NCBI GenBank assembly: GCA_023390245.1
Contig: JAEWDF010000063.1
Location: 1-17,605, forward strand
Direction of reading: 5' to 3'
DNA from: Pseudomonadota bacterium
GTDB taxonomy: Bacteria; Pseudomonadota; Alphaproteobacteria; Caulobacterales; Caulobacteraceae
Length of the DNA: 17,605 bases
Within the stretch, counting starts at the first letter, position 1. Every line of letters begins with the position of its first letter. Below, in pieces: positions 1 to 9,356 of the stretch. The notes beneath the pieces are model-generated. The model was not told the DNA's origin. It did not search any database and was given only the letters and a program-made list of their open reading frames with translations. The translations under genes were made by a program, and so were the position numbers.

Positions 1-1073
1 TCGTAATGGAGATGGACGCCGGTCGACCGGCCGGTCGTGCCCATGGCGGCGACGCGCTGGCCGAGCGCGACAGGCTGGCCGGTGGTGACCGCCAGGGCGT
101 TGAGATGGGCGTAGCGCGTCTTGAAACCGCGGCCATGGTCTATCTCAACAGTGTTGCCATAGCCTGAACGGACCCCGGCGTAGGAGACCACGCCCGGCGC
201 CGTCGCATAGACGGGGGTGTTCAGAGGGGCGGCGAAGTCCTGGCCCTGGTGCACGGCGGGGCGGCCGTTGAACGGATCGAAGCGGACGCCGAAGCCGGAA
301 GTGGTGCGCGCCTGGGTCGGGCGGCGGAACGGCAGGCCCTCGGCCGCGTCGGCCAGGGTGCGCATCTCGTTCAGATTGTCGGCGGCGTGGCGGATGCGCG
401 CGGCGAACGGCTCGTCCACGTCCAGGATGGTGGCCAGGGCCCGGGGATCGCGCGCCTCGATCAGCGGCCCGCCCAGCCCCTGGCCGGCGCGGGGCGTATA
501 GGCGGCGGGGTTCAGCCCGGCCAGGCGGAAGGCGACCCGCAGGCGCTCGGCCCGGGTCTGGGCGAAGGTCTCGGCCCGGTCCAGCAGCCGCTCCTGGTCC
601 AGTCGCACGGCCATGATGCGGCGGATCGGATTGTCGCTGGCCGACGGCGGCGCGGGCGCCAGGGCCCGTTCCGCGCCTTCGACGCCGTGGAACTGGCCCA
701 TGACCTGAGTCAGGGCGGCGTGGCGGCGCTCGACCATGGCGGCGGTCTGCTCCAGCGAGCCGCTGGTCGCCGACATGCGCGAGACGGCGCTCTCCAGCCG
801 CGCCTGGAGGTCGGCGTTCAGCCGTTCGGAGGCGGCGCGGGTCTTGACGACCTCTGCGTCGGCGCGGCTGCGGGTGATCAGGTCGAACAGGAAGCCGCCG
901 GAAGCGACCAGGGTCCAGGCGACGACGGCGAAGCCGACGAGGCCGAACAGGATCTGGCGGCGGCCGGTCAGGGCGTAGGCGCGGATATCGTCATTACTGC
1001 GCAGGTACAGGTATCGAACCGGCAACCAGCGTTCGATAAATCGCGACGTCTTCGGCTGATCTGCGGCACTCAT
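1..1073 (-). CDS. Membrane-anchored M23 family peptidoglycan metallopeptidase (LmdC-like), C-terminus off the window
   Basis: Translating the minus strand from the ATG at 1073 gives an open frame of 357 complete codons that runs off the left edge. The layout is a basic cytoplasmic tail (residues 1-40), one membrane helix (about 41-63), an Ala/Glu/Arg-rich probable coiled coil (about 66-125), a linker, and an M23/LytM domain from about 250. The zinc-ligand motifs are intact: HQGQD (H275, D279) and HLHY (H354, H356), with YAHLN at 321-325. This predicts a periplasmic zinc endopeptidase that cuts peptide crosslinks. The order of tail, helix, coil and M23 resembles LmdC, which in stalked alphaproteobacteria works with a bactofilin; that link is from memory and architecture only. 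Only the last part of the domain is missing. Upstream is a 207-base gap holding possible cell-cycle sites. Family assignment is secure; the LmdC subgroup is tentative. Confidence 0.9.
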   Translation of the reverse strand, partial: MSAADQPKTSRFIERWLPVRYLYLRSNDDIRAYALTGRRQILFGLVGFAVVAWTLVASGGFLFDLITRSRADAEVVKTRAASERLNADLQARLESAVSRMSATSGSLEQTAAMVERRHAALTQVMGQFHGVEGAERALAPAPPSASDNPIRRIMAVRLDQERLLDRAETFAQTRAERLRVAFRLAGLNPAAYTPRAGQGLGGPLIEARDPRALATILDVDEPFAARIRHAADNLNEMRTLADAAEGLPFRRPTQARTTSGFGVRFDPFNGRPAVHQGQDFAAPLNTPVYATAPGVVSYAGVRSGYGNTVEIDHGRGFKTRYAHLNALAVTTGQPVALGQRVAAMGTTGRSTGVHLHY

Positions 1074-1133
1074 ACGCAACGCCCCCACGTTGAGGCTGAG
1101 CGTTATCCGGCGCATTGATAGCGTCCGCAAGAC

Positions 1134-1225
1134 GATTCACGATTTGTTAACCATCATTCCGCCCAAACCCGCCGTGGTTCGGGAGAATCGGCGTCTCAAT
1201 TCGCCTGGGCGGCGAGCGGCGAATC
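1134..1225 (-). promoter_or_regulatory. Candidate CtrA box and three CcrM (GANTC) sites upstream of the M23 gene
   Basis: The 207-base gap 1074-1280 contains GATTC at 1134-1138, GAATC at 1185-1189 and GAATC at 1221-1225, all CcrM methylation sites. At 1136-1150 the sequence fits TTAA-N7-TGAA on the minus strand, one mismatch from the CtrA consensus TTAA-N7-TTAA, and it overlaps the first GANTC. The 8-mer TTAACCAT (1147-1154) is also present. The sites lie 60-150 bases upstream of the M23 start. I see no convincing terminator for bcp in the gap. Binding is inferred from motif matching only. Confidence 0.4.
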
Positions 1226-1280
1226 TGGCGCAGGTCTTGGCGGACTCCGTTTTTCGCAAACGCACATCACGGCAAAGGCT

Positions 1281-1748
1281 TCACGCCAGGCCCCGAACGG
1301 CCTCCAGCACCTGGAGGGCGTGGCCGGGGACGCGGACGTTTCGCCAGGCGCGGGCGACCACGCCGTCCGGGCCGATCAGGAAGGTGGCGCGCTCGATCCC
1401 CATGTATTCGCGACCGTAGAGTTTCTTCTGGACCCAGACGCCCCAGGCCTCGCAGGCGGCGCCGTCCTCGTCGGAGGCCAGGATCACCTTGAGGTCGTGC
1501 TTGGCCTTGAAGCGGTCGAGTTTCCTCACCGGGTCCTTCGACACGGCCACGATCGTCGCGCCCATGGCGGCGAAGTCGTCGACCAGGGCCGAAAAGTCCT
1601 TGCCCTCGTTGGTGCAGCCGGGCGTGTCGGCCTTGGGGTAGAAATAGACGACCACCGGCCTGCCTTCGAGCGCGGCCAGCGAGACGCGGCCGTCGCTGTC
1701 GGTCGGCAGGTCCAGGACGGGGGCGGGTTGGCCTTCGAGCACGGTCAT
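1281..1748 (-). CDS. bcp: Thiol peroxidase of the Bcp/PrxQ type (peroxiredoxin)
   Basis: This 155-residue peroxiredoxin reduces hydrogen peroxide and organic peroxides in the cytosol, normally using thioredoxin. The peroxidatic cysteine is C45 in DTPGCT, preceded by VVVYFYPKA, as is typical of Bcp/PrxQ. The E. coli-type resolving cysteine five residues later is absent: position 50 is lysine (TNEGKDF). The only other cysteine is C99 in EDGAACEAWG, so it is either the resolving residue or the enzyme is 1-Cys. I place the start at the ATG at 1748, which shares one base with the tyrS stop (TGATG). A TTG one codon upstream is possible but less likely. The overlap implies translation coupled to tyrS. 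The length is normal for the family. Confidence 0.93.
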   Translation of the reverse strand: MTVLEGQPAPVLDLPTDSDGRVSLAALEGRPVVVYFYPKADTPGCTNEGKDFSALVDDFAAMGATIVAVSKDPVRKLDRFKAKHDLKVILASDEDGAACEAWGVWVQKKLYGREYMGIERATFLIGPDGVVARAWRNVRVPGHALQVLEAVRGLA

Positions 1749-3001
1749 CAAACGGGCTTCACCAGGACGATCTTCTTCTTGCCCGCGGCCAGTTTGACGA
1801 CGCCGTCGCTGAGATCGCCTTCGGTCAGCAACTGGGCGCCGTCGGACACGGCGACGTCGTTCAGGCGCAGGCCGCCGCCCTGGGCCAGGCGGCGCGCCTC
1901 GCCGTTGGAGGCGGTCAGGCCGGCCTTGGTCGTGACGGCGGCGATCATGGCGCCGAACACCTCGGCGGCCGGAAGTTCGACGGTCGGCAGATCGGCGGAC
2001 AGGCGGCCCTGCTCGAAGGCGGCCTCGGCGGCGGCGCGGGCGTGGGCGGCGGCGTCGGCCCCGTGCAGCAGGGTGGTCGCCGCATCGGCCAGGGCCTTCT
2101 TGGCCTCGTTGATCTCGGCGCCGGGCAGGGCTTCCAGGCGGGCGATGTCGTCCAGCGACAGGTCGGTGAACAGGCGCATGAAGCGGCCGACGTCGGCGTC
2201 CTCGGCGTTGCGCCAGAACTGCCAGTAGTCATAGGGCGAAAGCTGTTCGGCGTTCAGCCAGACCGCCCCTTGCGCCGTCTTGCCCATCTTGCCGCCCGAG
2301 GCCGTGGTCAAGAGCGGCGTGGTCAGGCCGAAGGCGGCCTTCTGGTCCACGCGGCGGACCAGGTCGACGCCCGAGGTGATGTTGCCCCACTGGTCCGAAC
2401 CGCCCATCTGAAGCGTCACGCCCAGGGCGCGGTTCAGCTCCAGGAAGTCCACCGACTGCATCAGCATGTAGTTGAACTCGAGGAAGGTCATCGGCTGCTC
2501 GCGTTCCAGCCTCAGCTTGACCGAGTCGAAGCTCAGCATCCGGTTGACGGTGAAGTGGGTGCCGAAGTCGCGCAGGAACTGGATGTAGCCGAACGTCGAC
2601 AGCCATTCGTCGTTGTTGACCATCACCGCGTCGGTCGGGCCGTCTCCGAAGGTCAGGAAGCGGGCGAAGACGGTCTGAATGCCGTCGATATTGGCCTGGA
2701 TGGTCTCGTCGGTCAGCTGCGGGCGCGAGGCGTCCTTGCCGGTCGGATCGCCGACCTTGGTGGTGCCCCCGCCCATCAGGACGATGGGCTTGTGGCCGGC
2801 CTGCTGGAGGCGGCGCAGCATCATGATCTGGATCAGGCTGCCGACATGCAGGCTGGGCGCCGTGGCGTCGAAGCCGATGTAGGCCGAGACCACGCCCGAG
2901 GCGGCGGCCTCGTCCAGTTCGACCGGATGGGTGATCTGGTGGATGTAGCCCCGCGCCTGCAGGGTTTTGAGGAAGTCGGACTTGAAGGCTTGGTCTGTCA
3001 T
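1748..3001 (-). CDS. tyrS: Tyrosyl-tRNA synthetase
   Basis: This is a class I aminoacyl-tRNA synthetase of 417 residues that charges tRNA-Tyr in the cytosol. The HIGH-type motif is HVGS (52-55) and the KMSKS-type motif is KMGKT (238-242). The tyrosine-binding segments YIGFDATAPS and GGSDQWGN (200-207) are present. The C-terminal 70 or so residues form an S4 RNA-binding domain (NGEARRLAQGGGLRLND). The frame stays open upstream to 3199, but that part reads through a palindromic repeat and is unlike the family. The ATG at 3001 gives the expected MTDQAFKSDF start. No clear Shine-Dalgarno precedes it. A GCTAAC hexamer (minus strand, 3019-3014) could be a -10 giving a very short leader. The 3' end overlaps bcp. 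Confidence 0.97.
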   Translation of the reverse strand: MTDQAFKSDFLKTLQARGYIHQITHPVELDEAAASGVVSAYIGFDATAPSLHVGSLIQIMMLRRLQQAGHKPIVLMGGGTTKVGDPTGKDASRPQLTDETIQANIDGIQTVFARFLTFGDGPTDAVMVNNDEWLSTFGYIQFLRDFGTHFTVNRMLSFDSVKLRLEREQPMTFLEFNYMLMQSVDFLELNRALGVTLQMGGSDQWGNITSGVDLVRRVDQKAAFGLTTPLLTTASGGKMGKTAQGAVWLNAEQLSPYDYWQFWRNAEDADVGRFMRLFTDLSLDDIARLEALPGAEINEAKKALADAATTLLHGADAAAHARAAAEAAFEQGRLSADLPTVELPAAEVFGAMIAAVTTKAGLTASNGEARRLAQGGGLRLNDVAVSDGAQLLTEGDLSDGVVKLAAGKKKIVLVKPV

Positions 3002-3046
3002 GGCGAGGGGTCCGTTAGCAGGGATGCAGGCGGTCGTCTTCCCCGA

Positions 3047-3126
3047 AGAGCCCCTCCGTCTCTCCGCTGCGCTCCGAGCCACCTCCCCATTGCATGGGGA
3101 GGAGACAGAAGCGGTGGCGGGGCTCT
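3047..3126. repeat. Nested palindromic intergenic repeat, about 80 bp
   Basis: This lies in the 170-base gap between divergent tyrS and the DOMON-like gene. The outer arms AGAGCCCC (3047-3054) and GGGGCTCT (3119-3126) are perfect inverted repeats. Inside is a second perfect hairpin, CCTCCCCAT (3082-3090), loop TGC, ATGGGGAGG (3094-3102). The segment CTCCGTCTCTCCGCTGCGCT between the left arms looks like dispersed repeats I remember from Caulobacter and Brevundimonas genomes. The palindrome is seen directly; its dispersed nature is from memory. It may fold in RNA or DNA, or act as a REP-like element. Confidence 0.7.
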
Positions 3127-3171
3127 CGACGTCGGCGTTGACCCGCGCGGCGCGTCCGATACGAAGGGGGA

Positions 3172-3681
3172 ATGCGTCTGCCCCTGATCCCGCATCCAAC
3201 CTCCGCCGGCCTCGACGGCCTGACGCTGGAGGTCGAGGCGCGGCGGGACGGGCGGAGGCTGAGCCTGGAATACAGCCTCGGCGGGCCGGTCGAGACGGTG
3301 CTGTGGCCGCAGGGCGCGCCGCGCGTGCCTACGGACGAACTGTGGCGCACCACCTGTTTCGAGGCGTTCGCGCGGACGGCGGGCGGCTATGTCGAATACA
3401 ATCTGTCGCCGTCGGGCGCCTGGGCCGCCTATGGCTTCGACGGCTATCGCGAGGGGATGCGGAACCTGGCGGTTCCGGCGCCTTTCATCGTGACGCGGCT
3501 GGCGCCGGGGCGGTTCGTGCTGACGGTCGATGTGGAGCTGCCGGAGGATGCGACGGGGGCGGTGGGCCTGACGGCGGTGGTCGAGCGGCTGGACGGGGCG
3601 ATCAGCTATTGGGCGCTGACGCATCCGTCGGATATGCCGGATTTTCATCACTCCGATTCCCTCGCGCTGGACCTGTCATGA
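3172..3681 (+). CDS. DOMON-like domain protein of unknown function
   Basis: This is a 169-residue protein with no signal peptide or membrane helix. I recognise it only at family level, as the alphaproteobacterial DOMON-like proteins. The diagnostic stretch is LWRTTCFEAF (57-66), then YVEYNLSPSG and WAAYGFDGYREGM. DOMON folds are beta-sandwiches that often bind haem or sugars, but nothing here shows a ligand and I assign no function. The start ATG follows a strong GGGGG Shine-Dalgarno at 3166-3170. The stop overlaps the start of the NamZ-like gene by four bases (ATGA), so the two are almost certainly translated together. That makes a role near cell-wall sugar handling plausible but unproven. 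Confidence 0.8.
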   Translation: MRLPLIPHPTSAGLDGLTLEVEARRDGRRLSLEYSLGGPVETVLWPQGAPRVPTDELWRTTCFEAFARTAGGYVEYNLSPSGAWAAYGFDGYREGMRNLAVPAPFIVTRLAPGRFVLTVDVELPEDATGAVGLTAVVERLDGAISYWALTHPSDMPDFHHSDSLALDLS

Positions 3682-4892
3682 ACTTCGGCCTCGATCGCCT
3701 GCTGTCCGACGACGCCCTACGCGCGGCGCTGAAGGGGCGGCGTGTGGCGCTGCTGGCGCATCCGGCGTCGGTGACGGAGGATTTGACCCACGCGGTGGAC
3801 GCCCTGGCCGCCTGTCCGGAGATCCGGCTGACCGCCGCCTTCGGCCCCCAGCACGGGATGAAGGGGGACCTGCAGGACAATATGATGGAGAGCCCGGACT
3901 ATCGCGATCCGGTCCACGGCTTTCCGGTCTTCAGCCTGTATGGCGAGGTGCGGCGGCCGCGGGACGAATGGATGGAGACGTTCGACGTCATCCTGATCGA
4001 CCTGCAGGACCTGGGGTGCCGCATCTACACCTATGTCACGACGCTGCTCTATGTGCTGGAGGCGGCGGCCAAGCACGGCAAGGCGGTGTGGGTGCTGGAC
4101 CGGCCCAATCCGGCGGGACGGCCGGTCGAGGGGATGACGCTGAAGGCCGGGTTCGAGAGCTTCGTCGGCGCCGGGCCGATGCCGATGCGGCACGGCCTGA
4201 CCCTGGGCGAGATGGGGCTGTGGTTCATCGACCACTTCAAGCTGGACGTCGAATACCGCGTCTTGGAGATGCAGGGTTGGGCGCCCGAGCAAGGGCCTGG
4301 GTTCGGCTGGCCGCTGCTGGAGCGGGCCTGGGTCAACCCCAGCCCGAACGCGCCGAACCTGTCGATGGCGCGGGCCTACGCCGGCACGGTGATGCTGGAG
4401 GGGGCGACCCTGTCGGAGGGGCGGGGGACGACCCGGCCGCTGGAGTTGTTCGGCGCACCCGACATCGACGCCCGGGCGGTGATCGCCGAGATGCAGGGCA
4501 TGATGCGGGACGGGACGCCCGACTGGCTGGCGGGCTGCGTGCTGCGCGACTGCTGGTTCCAGCCGACCTTTCACAAGCATGTTGGGGAACTGTGCAGCGG
4601 GGTGCAGATCCACGTCGAGGGGCCGCGCTACGACCACGGCGCCTTCCAGCCGTGGCGGGTGCAGGCGCTGGGGTTCAAGGCGATCCGGCGGCTGTATCCC
4701 GACTACGACCTGTGGCGCGACTTCCCCTATGAATACGCCTTCGGGCGGTTGCCGATCGACACGATCAACGGCGGGCCGGGCCTGCGGGAATGGGTGGACG
4801 ACGCGGCGGCGACGCCGGGCGACCTGGACGCCGCGACACGGCCGGACGAACGGGCGTGGATCGAGACCCGCCAACCCTTCCTTCTTTACTGA
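3678..4892 (+). CDS. namZ: NamZ-like exo-beta-N-acetylmuramidase (DUF1343, GH171)
   Basis: This is a 404-residue DUF1343 protein. Characterised members (NamZ of Bacillus subtilis) remove terminal MurNAc from peptidoglycan fragments and serve wall recycling. Family landmarks are AAFGPQHG (53-60), IDLQDLGCRIYTYVTTL (107-123), VLDRPNPAGRPVEG (139-152), VNPSPNAPNLS and the C-terminal AFGRLPIDTINGG. There is no signal peptide (MNFGLDRLLS), so this copy should be cytoplasmic, fitting recycling of imported muropeptides. The open frame reaches 2967, but the ATG at 3678 in an ATGA overlap with the DOMON-like gene is the natural start. The motif reads GPQHG where I recall GPEHG in characterised NamZ enzymes, so activity on MurNAc glycosides is not certain. 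Confidence 0.88.
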   Translation: MNFGLDRLLSDDALRAALKGRRVALLAHPASVTEDLTHAVDALAACPEIRLTAAFGPQHGMKGDLQDNMMESPDYRDPVHGFPVFSLYGEVRRPRDEWMETFDVILIDLQDLGCRIYTYVTTLLYVLEAAAKHGKAVWVLDRPNPAGRPVEGMTLKAGFESFVGAGPMPMRHGLTLGEMGLWFIDHFKLDVEYRVLEMQGWAPEQGPGFGWPLLERAWVNPSPNAPNLSMARAYAGTVMLEGATLSEGRGTTRPLELFGAPDIDARAVIAEMQGMMRDGTPDWLAGCVLRDCWFQPTFHKHVGELCSGVQIHVEGPRYDHGAFQPWRVQALGFKAIRRLYPDYDLWRDFPYEYAFGRLPIDTINGGPGLREWVDDAAATPGDLDAATRPDERAWIETRQPFLLY

Positions 4893-5057
4893 TCCCGCCG
4901 CTCAGGTTGGCGTAACGATGTATGTGTCGCCGCGCACACAGTCGTTGTCATGTATTCGGGGCCGGGTGGAACGGTTCCTGGCGCGACCTATTTAAGCACT
5001 CGCTGGATGGGGCCGGTAGTTCCTGTAACTGCCGCATCTAGGAGTTAAATAGAAACA
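4893..5057 (+). promoter_or_regulatory. Promoter and leader region of the outer-membrane barrel gene
   Basis: This is 165 bases without a gene. The Shine-Dalgarno AGGAG lies at 5040-5044, 13 bases before the ATG, which is rather far. A short perfect palindrome GGAACGGTTCC occupies 4968-4978, and 16 bases after its GGAAC is TATTTA (4989-4994). This could be a promoter or operator, but no standard -35/-10 pair stands out. The stretch is less GC-rich than the flanking coding sequence, consistent with a regulatory region and its own transcription start. Confidence 0.4.
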
Positions 5058-5585
5058 ATGCGTAACATTCTTCTCGCCGCCGCCGCAATCGCCGCCATTT
5101 CTGGCCCGGCTTTCGCCCAAACTGTGACCGGGCCGCAGTACTACGGCACGCTGGGCTATTCTCAACTTGACCACTCGGACGGTGATCTTGGCGCCGTGAC
5201 GGGTCGACTGGGCGCCAAGTTCAACCCGTACATCGGTGTCGAAGGCGAAGTCTCGGTCGGCGTCAAGGACGACGACTTCAACGTCAACGGCGTGGACGGC
5301 AAGCTGGACCACCAGTACGACGCCGCCGCCTATGTGGTCGGCACCCTGCCGGTGACGCCGAACTTCGAACTGTTCGCGCGCGGCGGTTACGGCACGTCGA
5401 AGATCAAGGCCGAGGTGGCCGGCGTCGACGTGGACGCCGACGGCGAAAGCTGGAACTACGGCGCCGGCGCCAACTACTACTTCGACGGCCAGAACGGCGT
5501 GCGCGCCGACTGGACCCGCCGCGACTTCCGCGACGACGCGGGCGAGGCGGACGTCTATTCGGTGAACTACGTCCGTCGCTTCTGA
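5058..5585 (+). CDS. Small outer-membrane beta-barrel protein (OmpX-like size)
   Basis: A 175-residue secreted protein. Residues 1-21 are a clear signal peptide (MRNILLAAAAIAAISGPAFA, cut before Q). The mature 154 residues alternate short amphipathic strands with Asp/Gly-rich turns: YYGTLGYSQLDH, AVTGRLGAKFNPYIGVEGEV, YDAAAYVVGTLPV, FELFARGGYGTSKIKAEV, WNYGAGANYYF and VYSVNYVRRF. It ends in phenylalanine, the Bam-recognition ending of outer-membrane barrels. The size fits an eight-stranded barrel. Acidic loops such as VKDDDFNVNG are seen, but no ligand can be named. It appears monocistronic: a private leader in front and an intrinsic terminator 24 bases after the stop. The function is structural or unknown. 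Confidence 0.85.
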   Translation: MRNILLAAAAIAAISGPAFAQTVTGPQYYGTLGYSQLDHSDGDLGAVTGRLGAKFNPYIGVEGEVSVGVKDDDFNVNGVDGKLDHQYDAAAYVVGTLPVTPNFELFARGGYGTSKIKAEVAGVDVDADGESWNYGAGANYYFDGQNGVRADWTRRDFRDDAGEADVYSVNYVRRF

Positions 5586-5608
5586 TCCCGACCGGAAGCT
5601 GAACGGAA

Positions 5609-5639
5609 GGGCGCGCTCCGAAAGGGGCGCGCCCTTTTT
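5609..5639 (+). terminator. Intrinsic terminator after the barrel gene
   Basis: A perfect GC stem, GGGCGCGC (5609-5616) and GCGCGCCC (5627-5634), has a 10-base loop and is followed at once by TTTTT (5635-5639). It starts 24 bases after the stop at 5585. The U-tract exists only on the plus strand, so it ends the barrel transcript and not uvrA. Confidence 0.9.
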
Positions 5640-5656
5640 CGCATCCTACACCTCGC

Positions 5657-5783
5657 ACCCTCGGGCTTGTCCGAGGGCCCACTGTTCCACGCCTTCGACG
5701 CCGATCGAAGGACGCCACCATCTGGAAAAAGCGGCTGCACTCCGCAATGAGGAGCCATGGGCCCTCGGGACAAGCCCGAGGGT
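5657..5783. repeat. Composite inverted repeat element (REP/MITE-like)
   Basis: Two inverted copies of a 25/26-base unit flank a 76-base core: 5657-5681 and 5758-5783, identical after inversion except for one inserted G. Each copy is itself a hairpin: CCCTCGG-6-CCGAGGG at 5658-5677 and CCCTCGGG-ACAAG-CCCGAGGG at 5762-5782. The core holds a third hairpin, CCTTCGA-CGCCGA-TCGAAGG at 5692-5711. It sits between the convergent barrel and uvrA genes, 18 bases past the uvrA stop, so it may also form the 3' end of the uvrA message. There is no coding potential and no U-tract. Confidence 0.75.
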
Positions 5784-5801
5784 GACGGAGAGAAGGGACG
5801 A

Positions 5802-8750
<2,949 letters not shown>

Positions 8751-8831
8751 GCCTGATCGGGGAACGCGAGGAGGCCCGGACGGCTCCGGGGCGACGACGG
8801 TATATGGGGATGAATTGCGCGATTTAAGCAA

Positions 8832-8846
8832 GAACAATGTGTGAAC
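8832..8846 (-). promoter_or_regulatory. LexA (SOS) box upstream of uvrA
   Basis: On the minus strand this reads GTTC-ACACATT-GTTC, a perfect match to the alphaproteobacterial LexA direct repeat GTTC-N7-GTTC. It lies 82 bases upstream of the uvrA ATG and 18 bases past the stop of the glycosylase gene, so it should control uvrA specifically. uvrA is a known SOS gene in Caulobacter and other alphaproteobacteria. An overlapping perfect palindrome, CAATGT-GTGA-ACATTG, occupies 8835-8850. No strong -10 element was found. Confidence 0.8.
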
Positions 8847-8864
8847 ATTGCGGCCGGGGCCGGT

Positions 8865-9356
8865 TCACTCCAGGCAGGCCGCTAGAACCGCCCAGGCTTG
8901 GGCCTTGTGCGCCAGCGGGCGGGCGTGGGCCGGGCTGGAGGAGGGCAGGTCGATCAGGCGGACGCCGGGCAGGCCGGACAGGATGCGCCGTCCCATCCGC
9001 GCGGACAGGCCGCCGTTGAAGGCGACGGCGCGCAGGGCGGGCAGGCCGGCGACCAGGCCGCGCAGGTCGGCCGCCTCCGCGCTGCGGATGGCGGCGTCCA
9101 GGCTGCCGGACCGCGCGGCCGAGGCGATGACGTCCCACAGGCCGACGCGGCGCGCCAGCAGGCGGTCGAGGCGTCGGTCATAGGGCAGCGCGGCTAGATC
9201 TTCGCCCAGCACGCCGCCGATCAGGGGCCAGAAGGCGTTGCGGGGATGGGCGTAGTATTGCGCCGCCTTCAGCGAGGCGTCGCCCGGCAGGCTGCCCAGG
9301 ATCAGCAGGCGGGTGTCGGCGTCGACGACGGGGGCGAAGGCGGTCTTGGTCGTCAT
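8865..9356 (-). CDS. Hypoxanthine-type DNA glycosylase (UDG superfamily, family 6-like)
   Basis: A 163-residue UDG-fold protein. Motif 1 is LILGSLPGDASLKAAQYYAH (18-37) followed by PRNAFWPLIG, the pattern of the family 6 enzymes (HDG) that remove hypoxanthine, the product of adenine deamination or dITP incorporation. The second active-site motif is LPSSSPAHA near residue 140. The protein is cytosolic with no extra domains. A Mug-like G:T/U specificity is the main alternative. The ATG at 9356 overlaps the stop of the RelE-type toxin by four bases (ATGA), so it is translated as the third gene of that operon. It stops 18 bases before the LexA box of uvrA. The association with a toxin-antitoxin pair is unusual. 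Confidence 0.85.
   Translation of the reverse strand: MTTKTAFAPVVDADTRLLILGSLPGDASLKAAQYYAHPRNAFWPLIGGVLGEDLAALPYDRRLDRLLARRVGLWDVIASAARSGSLDAAIRSAEAADLRGLVAGLPALRAVAFNGGLSARMGRRILSGLPGVRLIDLPSSSPAHARPLAHKAQAWAVLAACLE

Noticed and set aside
1246..1262. CGTTT...AAACG inverted repeat after bcp as a terminator
   Set aside because: The stem is only five AT-containing pairs, too weak to support a call.
2967..3677. N-terminal extension of the NamZ frame back to 2967
   Set aside because: It overlaps the DOMON-like gene in another frame and a palindromic repeat; residues there are low-complexity Arg/Gly/Ala. The ATG at 3678 in an ATGA overlap gives the family start.
4968..4994. GGAAC-N16-TATTTA as an extracytoplasmic-function (SigT-type) sigma promoter
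   Set aside because: The -35 GGAAC fits, but the expected CGTT-like -10 is absent. GGAACGGTTCC is only a short palindrome that can arise by chance.
5762..5782. The CCCTCGGG hairpin as an intrinsic terminator of uvrA
   Set aside because: It lies 18 bases after the stop and is strong, but no U-tract follows on the minus strand; it is better explained as one end of the composite repeat.
8751..8837. 29-codon upstream extension of uvrA from a TTG
   Set aside because: It would begin inside the LexA box and adds non-conserved sequence; the ATG at 8750 gives the conserved start.
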